Positions 45,990-54,988 of a DNA stretch of 64,000 bases are shown here, in pieces (positions within the stretch are counted from its first letter, which is position 1; the number at the start of each line of letters is the position of its first letter). Origin of the DNA: Lutibacillus sp052034115 (lineage in GTDB: Bacteria > Actinomycetota > Actinomycetes > Actinomycetales > Dermatophilaceae); the NCBI GenBank assembly GCA_052034115.1, contig JBPOIZ010000033.1, positions 39,714 to 103,713 of the forward strand. The letters are read 5' to 3'. The notes beneath the pieces were generated by a model that saw only the letters and a list, made by a program, of their open reading frames with translations, ran no database searches and was not told where the DNA came from. The translations under genes and the position numbers were made by a program.

Positions 45990-48806
45990 ATGCCCGACGC
46001 GACCCCCACTCCGCGCGGACCGGCTCGACCCGAGCTTCGGATCGTCGAGTCCCGTGTCTATCGCGGCCCGAACATCTGGTCGTACGAGCCGGCCATCCAC
46101 CTCGTCGTCGATCTCGGTGTGCTGGAGGACTACCCCACCTCGACACTGCCGGGCTTCACCGAGGCCCTGGTCGGGTTGCTCCCCGGCATCACGAACCACA
46201 CCTGCTCGCGCGGGCACGTCGGCGGCTTCGTGGAGCGGATGGACGAGGGCACCTGGCTGGGCCACGTCGCCGAGCACGTCGCCCTCCAGCTGCAGCAGGA
46301 GGCCGGCCACGACATGCGGCGCGGCAAGACCCGGATGGTCAAGGGCGTCGAGGGCCGCTACAACGTCATCTTCGGCTACACCGACGAGACCGTGGGCCTG
46401 GCCGCCGCAGCGCTGGCGGTCCGGCTCGTCAACCACCTCGTCGAGGCCGAGGCAGACTTCGACTTCGGCGAAGCGCTCGACGGATTCCTCCGGCGGGCCG
46501 AGCGGGCCGCCTTCGGGCCGTCGACGAACGCGATCCTCGAGGAGGCGGCGAGCCGGGACATTCCGTTCATGAGGCTCAACTCGGCCAGCCTCGTCCAGTT
46601 GGGTCAAGGGGTCTACGCCCAGCGGATCCGCGCCACGATGACGTCGAAGACGTCGGCCCTCGCCGTGGACATCGCCAGCGACAAGGAGCTCACTGCCAAA
46701 CTGCTCGGCTCCGCGGGCCTGCCGGTGCCCAAGAGTGAGGCGGTCCGCACGCTGGCGGGGGCGCTCGAGGTGGCCCGGAGCATCGGCTTCCCGGTCGTCG
46801 TCAAGCCGCTCGACGGCAACCACGGGCGCGGTGTGTGCCTCAACCTCACGTCCGAGGACGACGTCCGCGAGGCGTTCGCCATCGCCAAGGAGCAATCGCG
46901 AGGCGGCTACGTCGTCGTCGAGTCCTACATCACCGGGCGCGACTACCGCTGCCTGATCATCGGCGGACGAATGCACGCCATTGCCGAGCGGGTCCCCGCC
47001 CACGTGATCGGCGACGGCATACACACCGTCCGGGAGCTCGTCGACGAAACCAACGCGGACCCGCGCCGCGGCGTCGGCCACGAGAAGGTCCTCACCAAGA
47101 TCCGCACCGACGAGACCGCCGAAGAGGTGTTGAGCGGCCAGGGTCACGACTGGGGCTCGGTGCCGACCGCCGGTGAGATGGTCAAGCTGGCTCTCACCGG
47201 CAACATGTCGACCGGTGGCATCTCCATCGACCGCACCTTCGATGCCCATCCGGACAATGTCGAGATCGCCGAAGAAGCGGCCCGGATGGTCGGCCTCGAT
47301 GTCGCCGGGATCGACTTCATCTGCCCGGACATCGCTGCACCCGTGCGCGAGACCGGCGGAGCGATCTGCGAGGTCAACGCCGCGCCCGGCTTCCGGATGC
47401 ATACCCATCCCACGGTCGGGGTGCCGCAGTTCATCGCCAAACCGGTGGTCGATCTGCTCTTCCCTCCTGGATCACCGTCACGGGTGCCGATCATCGCGGT
47501 GACCGGGACCAACGGGAAGACGACGACGGCGCGGATGATCGCGCACATCTTCAAAGGGCTCGGTCGCAAGGTCGGGATGACCTCAACCGACGGCGTGGTC
47601 ATCGACGAACGACTCGTCATCAAGGCCGACGCGTCCGGCCCCAAGTCGGCCCGCATGGTGTTGCAGAACCCGCGGGTCGATTTCGCCGTCTTCGAAGTGG
47701 CTCGCGGGGGCATCCTGCGGGAGGGCCTGGGCTATGACCGCAACGAGGTCGCCGTCGTGACCAACGTCGCGCCAGACCATCTGGGCCTTCGCGGCATCGA
47801 CACCCTCGATCAGCTCGCCGCGGTCAAGTCGGTCGTCGTCGAGGCCGTCCCGCGGGACGGGTATGCCGTGCTCAACGCCGACGACCCCCTGGTGCGGCGG
47901 ATGCGCCGCCGGTGCTCCGGCGAGGTCGTGTGGTTCACCCTCCGCCCTCCGGGCACGTCGGTGCGGGACATGGTCGAGGACCACTGTCGGCGCGGCGGTC
48001 GGGCCGTGGTGCTCGACACGACCGATCGCGGCGAGATGATCGTCATCCGCCATGGCCGTCGCGTCATGCAGCTGGCGTGGACCCACCTGCTGCCCTCGAC
48101 GTTCGGTGGCACGGCTCGGTTCAATGTCGCCAACGCGCTGGCAGCGACTGCGGCGGCGTTCGCCGCCGGGGCCCCTCTGCACGACATCCGTCAGGGCCTG
48201 CGCACCTTCACCACCTCCTACTACCTCTCCCCTGGCCGGATGAACCTCGTCACGGTCGGCACCGTCAGTGTCATCGTCGACTACTGCCACAACGCCCCAG
48301 GGATGGTCGCGCTCGGCGACTTCGTCGACCGGTATGCCGACGCCCAGGCGAGCCGCTCGGAGCTGGGCCGCATGTCGCGGATCGGGATCATCGCGACCGC
48401 CGGCGACCGCCGGGATGAGGACATGCGCCTGCTGGGGGCGGAGGCGGCCAAGCATTTCGACGTGCTCGTCGTCCGCGAGGACAAGGCCCTGCGCGGCCGC
48501 ACGCGAGGCGAGACCGCCGCGCTCGTCGCCGAGGGAGCCACGTCGCAGCAGGGCGCGCGGTGCCGACAGGTCGAGATCGTCCTCGACGAGCTCGGCGCCG
48601 TCCGCCACGCCTTGGCGCGGGCGAACCCCGGCGACCTGGTCGTCGTCTGCGCCGACAAGCACGACGTCGTGATGGGTGAGCTGGAGAACTTCGGTCATCG
48701 CGCCCAGGCGGGCTCACGCAGCGGTGACCTCGGTGACCCCGACCTGGATCTGGCCGAGCTCGCCCAACACGCCCAGGGGCAGGTCACCGCTCCGGCCGTC
48801 GAGTAG
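45990..48806 (+). CDS. cphA: Cyanophycin synthetase CphA1
   Basis: Polymerises Asp and Arg into the storage polymer cyanophycin. The 938-residue product has all three parts. The N-terminal domain (about 1-160) has RVYRGPNIWSYEPAIHL. An ATP-grasp domain that adds Asp follows (about 220-490: SDKELTAKLLGSAGLPVPKS, VVVKPLDGNHGRGV, ICEVNAAPGFRMH). A Mur-ligase-like domain that adds Arg follows, with its P-loop VTGTNGKTTTARM at about 504-516 and NVAPDHLGLRGIDTLDQLA. The ATG at 45990 follows an AGGAG site. Convergent with a CphA-like gene lacking the ATP-grasp domain. Confidence 0.95.
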   Translation: MPDATPTPRGPARPELRIVESRVYRGPNIWSYEPAIHLVVDLGVLEDYPTSTLPGFTEALVGLLPGITNHTCSRGHVGGFVERMDEGTWLGHVAEHVALQLQQEAGHDMRRGKTRMVKGVEGRYNVIFGYTDETVGLAAAALAVRLVNHLVEAEADFDFGEALDGFLRRAERAAFGPSTNAILEEAASRDIPFMRLNSASLVQLGQGVYAQRIRATMTSKTSALAVDIASDKELTAKLLGSAGLPVPKSEAVRTLAGALEVARSIGFPVVVKPLDGNHGRGVCLNLTSEDDVREAFAIAKEQSRGGYVVVESYITGRDYRCLIIGGRMHAIAERVPAHVIGDGIHTVRELVDETNADPRRGVGHEKVLTKIRTDETAEEVLSGQGHDWGSVPTAGEMVKLALTGNMSTGGISIDRTFDAHPDNVEIAEEAARMVGLDVAGIDFICPDIAAPVRETGGAICEVNAAPGFRMHTHPTVGVPQFIAKPVVDLLFPPGSPSRVPIIAVTGTNGKTTTARMIAHIFKGLGRKVGMTSTDGVVIDERLVIKADASGPKSARMVLQNPRVDFAVFEVARGGILREGLGYDRNEVAVVTNVAPDHLGLRGIDTLDQLAAVKSVVVEAVPRDGYAVLNADDPLVRRMRRRCSGEVVWFTLRPPGTSVRDMVEDHCRRGGRAVVLDTTDRGEMIVIRHGRRVMQLAWTHLLPSTFGGTARFNVANALAATAAAFAAGAPLHDIRQGLRTFTTSYYLSPGRMNLVTVGTVSVIVDYCHNAPGMVALGDFVDRYADAQASRSELGRMSRIGIIATAGDRRDEDMRLLGAEAAKHFDVLVVREDKALRGRTRGETAALVAEGATSQQGARCRQVEIVLDELGAVRHALARANPGDLVVVCADKHDVVMGELENFGHRAQAGSRSGDLGDPDLDLAELAQHAQGQVTAPAVE

Positions 48807-48828
48807 TTGCTGCGGTAGCGGGACTGCC

Positions 48829-48859
48829 GGGGCTGGCTGCTCGGCCGGTTCAGCCCCGC
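48829..48859. terminator. Possible bidirectional terminator hairpin after cphA
   Basis: CGGGGCTG (48829-48836) pairs with CAGCCCCG (48852-48859) around a 15-nt loop, in the 43 bp between cphA and the convergent Mur-ligase-like gene. The right arm overlaps the last codons of the latter. There is no T-run. Confidence 0.35.
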
Positions 48860-51039
48860 CAGAGGGCGGCCAGGGTGGAGACGGCGTCGGTGTCGTCCTC
48901 GGCCAGGGCGGGAACCTGCGGGTTGTGCCGCGCCGCCGCCTGGCTCACGGCGACGACCGGTGCTCCCGGGAGCTGTCCGGCATACCCGCTGGGGTCCAGA
49001 CCGTCCGGATCGCGGACCACCACGTCGAACCCGGCGGCCAGGAGCCGCCGCGCGACGTCGCACGCGGAGTCCACCGCCAGCCGGGCCTGAGCACGCCGCT
49101 CGGCGCCCTCCTTCACCGCGGCGCCGCGCACCACGGTGTGGCGCAGCGCCGACACGTCGACCAGTGCCGTGCGTGGCCCCGCTTCGGCCAACGCACGCCC
49201 GAGGTCCTCGGGCGCACCGAGCAGGACGATCGCGACGCCGGTCCCCACGGCCGGATCCGCCGCGTGATCGGCCCGCGCCACCTTGGCCCTGATCTCTTCC
49301 GGGCCGTCGATGCTCGCCCCGCGGCTGGTCAGCCAGGCGTCGAGGTCTGCTCGCTCTGCGTGGCACATGATCGCCACCACGTCGCCGTCGGTCGCACCGT
49401 CGACCAAGGCTGCCAACGCGGCCAGCTCGGTCGGGTATGACGCCACCGCGCCCATACCGACGTGTCGCAGACCCTCGGCGAACAGCGCCGTCATCTCCTC
49501 GGTGGTCCGACCTCGCAGGTAATGCTCCTTGTGCGCGATGACGACGTGATCGGCGCGGGTCCCGGCCATCTCCCCGAGACGCACGAGGATGTCGTCACCG
49601 CGGTCCCCGGCCGTGCCCAGACCCAAATGGACCGATGCCCCGCTGCGCCGCAGACCCATCGCGACGTCGAGCAGCGCGGCAAGGCCGGCCTCGTTGTGCG
49701 CGAGGTCCACTATGACCGTCACCGACCCACCGCCGGCCAAAGGAAGGTCGTAGCTGTTGAGCCGCCCCGCGCTGAGCACCGGATCGGGCAGGAAGCTGCG
49801 CAGGGCCGCCACGACCGAGGCCCGGGGCAGCCCCATGGCCAGCCCGGCCGCCGTGGCCGCCAGGACGTTGGCGACGTTGTGCTTCGCCAGGCCGGCCAGC
49901 GTGACGGGGATCTGCGCCACCGGCACCAGCGGGTCGACCTCGCCGGAGGCGGAGATGGCCGACACCTGATCGTCGATGACCGTCATGGCGCGGCCACCGA
50001 CGTTGCGGGCCTCCCGCAGCGCTGGGCTGGCCGGGTCCAGGGAGAACGCCCACGGCCGGGCGGCCGAGCGGGTCCGCATGGCCCAGGTGCGCGGGTCGTC
50101 GCCGTTGAGCACGACCCAGCCGTCGGGGCGGGTCACCGTGGTGACGATCGCCTTGACCTCGGCGAGTTGGTCGACGGTGTCGATCCCCTGCAGCCCCAGG
50201 TGGTCGGCACTGACGTTGGTCACCACGCTGACGTCGTTGCGGGTCACGCCCATGCCCTTGAGAAGCATCCCCCCGCGCGCCGTCTCGAGGATCCCCATGT
50301 CCAGGCCGGGAGTCTCCAGTACGGCCCGTGCGCCGGCCGGCCCCGAATAGTCCCCCGGTTCGACCATCGTGCCCATGACGACGACTCCGTCGGTCGAGCT
50401 CCAGGCGGTCGTCAGCCCGGCGGTCATCGCCATGTGCGCCACGAGCCTGGTCGTGGTCGTCTTGCCGTTCGTGCCGGTGATCGAGACGACCGGGACGGTG
50501 GGTGTGATCGCCGTCGGAGCCGACCCCAGCGGGGCCTGCCGGACGGTGTTGCCGGCGTCCTCGATGGCGTCCCGGCACCGTTGCGCGGCGGCTCCACCAG
50601 CGGGCGGCATACCGGTGTCGCCGTCCTGGGCAGCGGCGAGCAGGGCCTCCAGGAGCGGTCCCAGGGCCTCGCCGATGGCGCGAGCTCGCCCCCGGTGCCG
50701 CCACGGCGCGGCGACGACCACCTCCTCCGGCGACCCGCCGATCCGGGCCCGCACCGCAAGCCGTTTGACGCCACTGGCCAGAGCCAGCTCGCGGAGCACC
50801 CGCCCAGCCAGCCGCGCCAGCACCTGGCTGCGGGCGCTCGAGCCCGGCTCTCCCGCACGACGCACCGGCATACCGACGGCACGGCAGGCGCGGGACACCG
50901 TCGCCGCTGGCAGCTCGGCCCAGGCGCCCATGCCGAGCCGGACCTTCAGGGCGGCCCGGGGGAAGTAGAGGTTGGGCCCTTCGAGGAGCCGGACCTCGCG
51001 CGCCTCGACGTGGGCGCCGGCGGCGCGATCCTCGGTCAT
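48850..51039 (-). CDS. CphA-like Mur ligase lacking the ATP-grasp domain, with degenerate kinase-like C-terminus
   Basis: The product has 729 residues. Residues 1-130 keep the CphA N-terminal motif REVRLLEGPNLYFPRAALKV. The ATP-grasp domain is missing: a ~50-residue linker leads straight to a Mur-ligase core with P-loop SITGTNGKTTTTR (about 187-199), TNVSADHLGLQGIDTVDQLAEVK and DLAHNEAG. Many blocks parallel CphA. Residues ~600-729 resemble a small P-loop kinase (VDVSALRHTVVRG, RRAQARLAVDSACDVARRLL, GFDVVVRD), but the expected GxxGxGKS is GAPEDLGRALA, so it cannot bind ATP normally. It probably ligates an amino acid or peptide to an acceptor; the substrate is unknown. Its position beside cphA/cphB suggests a role in cyanophycin or related peptide metabolism. 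Confidence 0.8.
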   Translation of the reverse strand: MTEDRAAGAHVEAREVRLLEGPNLYFPRAALKVRLGMGAWAELPAATVSRACRAVGMPVRRAGEPGSSARSQVLARLAGRVLRELALASGVKRLAVRARIGGSPEEVVVAAPWRHRGRARAIGEALGPLLEALLAAAQDGDTGMPPAGGAAAQRCRDAIEDAGNTVRQAPLGSAPTAITPTVPVVSITGTNGKTTTTRLVAHMAMTAGLTTAWSSTDGVVVMGTMVEPGDYSGPAGARAVLETPGLDMGILETARGGMLLKGMGVTRNDVSVVTNVSADHLGLQGIDTVDQLAEVKAIVTTVTRPDGWVVLNGDDPRTWAMRTRSAARPWAFSLDPASPALREARNVGGRAMTVIDDQVSAISASGEVDPLVPVAQIPVTLAGLAKHNVANVLAATAAGLAMGLPRASVVAALRSFLPDPVLSAGRLNSYDLPLAGGGSVTVIVDLAHNEAGLAALLDVAMGLRRSGASVHLGLGTAGDRGDDILVRLGEMAGTRADHVVIAHKEHYLRGRTTEEMTALFAEGLRHVGMGAVASYPTELAALAALVDGATDGDVVAIMCHAERADLDAWLTSRGASIDGPEEIRAKVARADHAADPAVGTGVAIVLLGAPEDLGRALAEAGPRTALVDVSALRHTVVRGAAVKEGAERRAQARLAVDSACDVARRLLAAGFDVVVRDPDGLDPSGYAGQLPGAPVVAVSQAAARHNPQVPALAEDDTDAVSTLAALWRG

Positions 51040-51093
51040 GGCCGCAGAGCCTACCGACGTGTCCGGCGGTTTCGGCAGCGGTGTCTTGTCGGG

Positions 51094-51855
51094 CTACTGC
51101 CCCATGGCGTGAACGCCGCCGTCGACATGGACGATCTCGCCAGTGGTCGCCGGGAACCAGTCGGACAGCAACGCCACACAGGCGCGAGCGGCCGGTTCGG
51201 CGTCCTTGACGTCCCAGCCCAGCGGGGCGCGCTCGTCCCACACCCGCTCGAAGGTCTCGAAGCCAGGGATCGACTTCGCGGCGGTGGTCCGGATCGGTCC
51301 CGCGGCCACCAGGTTGCAGCGGATGCCCCTCGGCCCCAGATCGCGGGCGCAGTATCGGTTCGTCGACTCGAAGGCGGCCTTCGCCACGCCCATCCAGTCA
51401 TACACCGGCCAGGCATACCGGGCATCGAAGGTGAGCCCGACGATGCTGCCACCGTCCGACATCAGCGGTAGCGCCGCGACCGCCAGGGCCTTGAGGGAGT
51501 AGGCCGAGACGTGGACCGCCGTGGCGACGTCGTCCCACGAACCGTCGAGGAACGTGAACGCCCCCTGCGGCGCGAAGCCGATCGAATGGAGCACCCCGTC
51601 GAGACGGTCGGTGTGCTCACCCAGCCGCTGCGCCAGCGTGTCCAGGTGCTCGGCATCGCTGACGTCCAGTTCGACGACCGGAGGGGTCGACGGCAACCGT
51701 TTGGCGATCGTCGAGGTGATCTTCATAGTCCGGCCGAACGACGTGAGGATGACCTCGGCACCCTCCTGCTGCGCCAACCGGGCCACGTGGAAGGCGATCG
51801 AGGTGTCCATGAGGACGCCCGTGACGAGAAGGGTCTTGCCGCTGAGCAGTCCCAT
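51094..51855 (-). CDS. fabI: Enoyl-[acyl-carrier-protein] reductase (FabI/InhA type)
   Basis: Reduces enoyl-ACP in fatty-acid elongation. The 253-residue SDR protein closely follows InhA: KTLLVTGVLMDTSIAFHVAR, LDGVLHSIGFAP, catalytic Tyr152 and Lys159 in VYDWMGVAKAAFES, NLVAAGPIRTTAAKSI, and ALLSDWFPATTGEIVHVDGG. It follows the fabG-like gene by 50 bp, the order of mabA-inhA in mycobacteria, so fabG-fabI is probably an operon. Confidence 0.94.
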   Translation of the reverse strand: MGLLSGKTLLVTGVLMDTSIAFHVARLAQQEGAEVILTSFGRTMKITSTIAKRLPSTPPVVELDVSDAEHLDTLAQRLGEHTDRLDGVLHSIGFAPQGAFTFLDGSWDDVATAVHVSAYSLKALAVAALPLMSDGGSIVGLTFDARYAWPVYDWMGVAKAAFESTNRYCARDLGPRGIRCNLVAAGPIRTTAAKSIPGFETFERVWDERAPLGWDVKDAEPAARACVALLSDWFPATTGEIVHVDGGVHAMGQ

Positions 51856-51905
51856 GGTTGCCTTTCGGGTCGGGAACGAGACGGTATGGCGGTGCCGTGG
51901 CGCGG

Positions 51906-52613
51906 TCAGTGACCCATCCCGAGACCGCCGTCGACGGGGATGACGGCGCCACTGACGTAGCCCGCCTCGTCGGAGGCGAGAAAGCGGACGACCGCGGCCA
52001 CCTCGTCAGGGGTGGCGAACCGGCCGGCTGGGATGGCCGACAGGTACGCGGCGCGACGGTCCTCGGGCAGCGCCGCGGTCATGTCCGTGTCGATGAACCC
52101 GGGAGCGACGACGTTGGCGGTGATCCCCCGGCCGCCCAGCTCACGGGTGATCGAGCGGGCCAGCCCGACGAGACCGGCCTTGCTGGCTGCGTAGTTGGCC
52201 TGGCCCGGCGAGCCGTAGAGCCCGACGACGCTCGAGATGAGGATGATCCGGCCGTGTCGCAACCGGATCATCCCCTTGCTGGCCCGGCGAGCGCAGCGGA
52301 AGGCTCCCGCGAGGTTGGTGTCGATGACGGCGTCGAACTCCTCGTCGCTCATCCGCATGAGCAGTTGGTCCCTGGTCACTCCGGCGTTCGCGACGAGCAC
52401 CTCGACGGGCCCGCCGAGCAGCTGCTCCGCCGCGGCGAAGGCGCCGTCGATCGACGCGCTGTCGGTGATCTCGCAGTGCACCCCGCGCAGGCCCTCGGGC
52501 GGCTCCCCGCTGCGGTGGGTGACGACGACCTGGTCACCGGCGTCCGCGAAAGCACGCGCGATCGCCAAGCCGATGCCACGGTTGCCTCCCGTGACGAGCA
52601 CCCGACGGGTCAT
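51906..52613 (-). CDS. fabG: 3-oxoacyl-[acyl-carrier-protein] reductase
   Basis: A 235-residue SDR enzyme. Cofactor motif VTGGNRGIGLAIARAF, VANAGVTRDQLLMRM, the Ser in IILISSVVG, and catalytic Tyr-Lys in ANYAASKAGLVG are all present, with NVVAPGFIDTDMTAALPE downstream. It matches MabA/FabG and is paired with fabI. The ATG at 52613 starts at the homology; the frame is open upstream without similarity. Divergent from the DUF3099 gene. Confidence 0.93.
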   Translation of the reverse strand: MTRRVLVTGGNRGIGLAIARAFADAGDQVVVTHRSGEPPEGLRGVHCEITDSASIDGAFAAAEQLLGGPVEVLVANAGVTRDQLLMRMSDEEFDAVIDTNLAGAFRCARRASKGMIRLRHGRIILISSVVGLYGSPGQANYAASKAGLVGLARSITRELGGRGITANVVAPGFIDTDMTAALPEDRRAAYLSAIPAGRFATPDEVAAVVRFLASDEAGYVSGAVIPVDGGLGMGH

Positions 52614-52698
52614 GCTGGCTCCTTCGGTGGTGAGTGACAGGCACCGTAGCCGACTACCGATGGGTAGGCCGAACACCGCGCGTCGTATCGTGGACGGT

Positions 52699-53064
52699 AT
52701 GGCGCGTCGGGCACGGGACCGGACCGACCACCCGCCGGAGCGGGTGTTCTCGGTGACGACCGCGCCGACCTCCCGCGTCTTGGACCAGGACACCCGGATC
52801 AGGCGCTACCTGTGGACCATGGGTGTGCGCACCGGCTGCTTCATCGTGGCGGTCGTCGCCACCGGGTGGATCCGGTGGGTCGCGGTCGCAGGGGCGGTCG
52901 TGCTGCCGTATGTCGCGGTCATCCTCGCCAATGCCGCCGGCCCGCGCCAGCCCGGGACAGTTCCCGCCGTGACGCCATACATCGATCCGACCGGCCGGAT
53001 CGGTGATGCACCGCACGCACCCCGGCAGGGGCCCCGGACCTCCGACGACGAGCCGTCGCTCTAG
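52699..53064 (+). CDS. DUF3099 membrane protein
   Basis: A 121-residue protein: VFSVTTAPTSRVLDQDTRIRR then two transmembrane helices (about 37-55 and 59-76: YLWTMGVRTGCFIVAVVATG; WVAVAGAVVLPYVAVILANA), followed by a polar tail. This is the DUF3099 pattern of actinobacteria; function unknown. Its end converges on moaA with 20 bp between. Confidence 0.87.
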   Translation: MARRARDRTDHPPERVFSVTTAPTSRVLDQDTRIRRYLWTMGVRTGCFIVAVVATGWIRWVAVAGAVVLPYVAVILANAAGPRQPGTVPAVTPYIDPTGRIGDAPHAPRQGPRTSDDEPSL

Positions 53065-53084
53065 CTGCCGACGAACGGCTCGAG

Positions 53085-54077
53085 TCAGCCGCCGATGGCC
53101 GACATCGGCCGGTCCGGCTGATGGAACCCCGCGGTCCCGATCCCGTGCCCGGGCAGCTTCCGCCACATCTCCCCCGCGATCAGCGCGGCGAGTTGGTCGT
53201 CGCCGGCCCCGGAGCGCAGCGGGCCGCGCAGGTCCGTTTCGCGTTGTGAGAACAGGCAGTTGCGCACCTGGCCGTCGGCGGTCAGGCGGGTCCGGTCGCA
53301 GGCCGCGCAGAACGGCTCGGTCACGCTGGCGATGATGCCCACGGTGGCCGGTCCACCATCGACGAGGAACCGTTCGGCCGGAGCGCTGCCCCGCTCGGCC
53401 GCGGGCAAGGGTTCCAGCGTGAAGCGACGGGACAACCGCTCGCGCACCTCCGCGGCGGTGACCAACGCAGTCCGGTCCCAGGCATGCTGCGCGTCGAGCG
53501 GCATCTGTTCGATGAACCGCAACTCGTAGCCCCGGTCCAGGCACCACTGCAACAGCTCGGCGACGCTGTCGTCATTGACGCCGCGCATCGCGACGGCGTT
53601 GACCTTGACCGGGGCCAGCCCGGCCTCGGCGGCTGCGACGAGACCGGCATCCACGTCCCGCAGCCGGTCCCGGCGGGTCAGGGTCTCGAAGATCGCCGGG
53701 TCGACGGTGTCCAGGCTGACGTTGACGCGATCGAGGCCCGCGGCGCGCAGCGGCTGGGCGAGCCGGGCCAGCGCCAGGCCGTTGGTCGTCATGGCGATCC
53801 TCGGGCGCGGGGTGAGGGCGGCGATCCCGGCGACGAGCTCGACGATCGAGTGGCGCAACAGCGGCTCGCCGCCGGTCAGCCGGACCTGCGTCACCCCGAG
53901 ACCGACGAACACGCGCATGAGCCGAAGCAGCTCGGCGTCGGTGAGCATCTCCTCCTGGGGCATCCAGGGCAGGCCCTCGGCCGGCATGCAGTACTGGCAG
54001 CGCAGGGTGCAACGGTCGGTCACCGACACCCTCAGGTCGGTGGCGACCCGCCCGAGGGAGTCGACCAGCGCTGGCAT
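53085..54077 (-). CDS. moaA: GTP 3',8-cyclase MoaA
   Basis: Radical-SAM enzyme of molybdenum-cofactor synthesis. The 330-residue product has the SAM cluster cysteines CTLRCQYC (Cys23, 27, 30), the SAM contact LTGGEPLLR, and the second cluster Cys257, Cys260 and Cys274 in FCAACDRTRLTADGQVRNC. It ends SAIGG, with the Gly-Gly tail required for activity. Other moa genes are not in the window. Divergent from the SURF1 gene, 33 bp away. Confidence 0.95.
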   Translation of the reverse strand: MPALVDSLGRVATDLRVSVTDRCTLRCQYCMPAEGLPWMPQEEMLTDAELLRLMRVFVGLGVTQVRLTGGEPLLRHSIVELVAGIAALTPRPRIAMTTNGLALARLAQPLRAAGLDRVNVSLDTVDPAIFETLTRRDRLRDVDAGLVAAAEAGLAPVKVNAVAMRGVNDDSVAELLQWCLDRGYELRFIEQMPLDAQHAWDRTALVTAAEVRERLSRRFTLEPLPAAERGSAPAERFLVDGGPATVGIIASVTEPFCAACDRTRLTADGQVRNCLFSQRETDLRGPLRSGAGDDQLAALIAGEMWRKLPGHGIGTAGFHQPDRPMSAIGG

Positions 54078-54110
54078 AGGGGACAGCCTACGTCGGGGTA
54101 CCGTGCAGGG

Positions 54111-54977
54111 GTGCTTCGGGTTCTCCTCACGGCTCGCTGGCTCGGGATGCTCGTCCTGGCCGCGGCCTGGATGTGGCTGTGCGTCTTCGCCGGCCACTGG
54201 CAATGGGGGAAGTACGTCGAGCGCAGCACCTACGCGACCGCGATCGCAGACCACTACGAGGCCGACCCGGTGCCGCTCACCTCGGCGCTGCCCACGCCGG
54301 GAGCGTCGCTCGCGGCCGCAGACGAATGGACCAAGGTCACCGCCACCGGCCGGTATGACGGGCCGGCCCGGGTCCTGGTCCGGACCCGAAACCACAGCCA
54401 GGGCCTGGGGTATGAGCTGCTGGTGCCGCTGCAGACGGCCCAGGGGACCCTCGTCGTGGACCGGGGCTGGTTGCCCTACCCCAGGACGAGCACCGACCTG
54501 CCCGACATACCGGCACCCCCGGACGGTGAGGTGACCGTGACCGGGTGGCTGGTCCGCAGCGAGAACCCCGTCGACCGTGCGCTCCCTGGGCGGCAGATCG
54601 CCACCGTGAGCACGGCGCAGGTCGCCGAGCTGCTCGGGGGGCCGGTCTATGCGCCCTACCTGGTGCTCGATTCCGAGAGCCCGACACCTGGGACGCCAGC
54701 AGTGCCGCTCGACCCGCCGACCCCCGATCTCGGTCCGCACCAGGCCTATGCCATCCAGTGGTGGCTCTTCTCGATCTTCGGGTTCGTCTTCATCGGGGTG
54801 GGGGTCCGCAACGAAGCCCTGGCCGCCCGCGTGGCCGGGCCGGGCGCCGACACCGCACCCACCGGGGAGGACGCGGAGGCGGTCGACCTGCCCGTGGGGG
54901 CGCGGCCCCCCGCTCGGTCTGCGACCGCCCCGGCCAAACCCACGAAGGTCCGGATCTGGGACGAAGAGGACTGGTAG
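54111..54977 (+). CDS. SURF1-family cytochrome-c-oxidase biogenesis protein
   Basis: A 288-residue inner-membrane protein with the SURF1 layout: one N-terminal helix (about 8-28, WLGMLVLAAAWMWLCVFAG) followed by GHWQWGKY, a periplasmic beta domain (TATGRYDGPARVLVRTR, YELLVPLQTAQGTLVVDRGWLP) and a second helix (AIQWWLFSIFGFVFIGVG, about 222-242). The cytoplasmic C-terminus is long and rich in Ala/Pro. It supports assembly of the heme-copper oxidase; no oxidase genes are adjacent. Confidence 0.9.
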   Translation: MLRVLLTARWLGMLVLAAAWMWLCVFAGHWQWGKYVERSTYATAIADHYEADPVPLTSALPTPGASLAAADEWTKVTATGRYDGPARVLVRTRNHSQGLGYELLVPLQTAQGTLVVDRGWLPYPRTSTDLPDIPAPPDGEVTVTGWLVRSENPVDRALPGRQIATVSTAQVAELLGGPVYAPYLVLDSESPTPGTPAVPLDPPTPDLGPHQAYAIQWWLFSIFGFVFIGVGVRNEALAARVAGPGADTAPTGEDAEAVDLPVGARPPARSATAPAKPTKVRIWDEEDW

Positions 54978-54988
54978 GCCGCGCCGAC

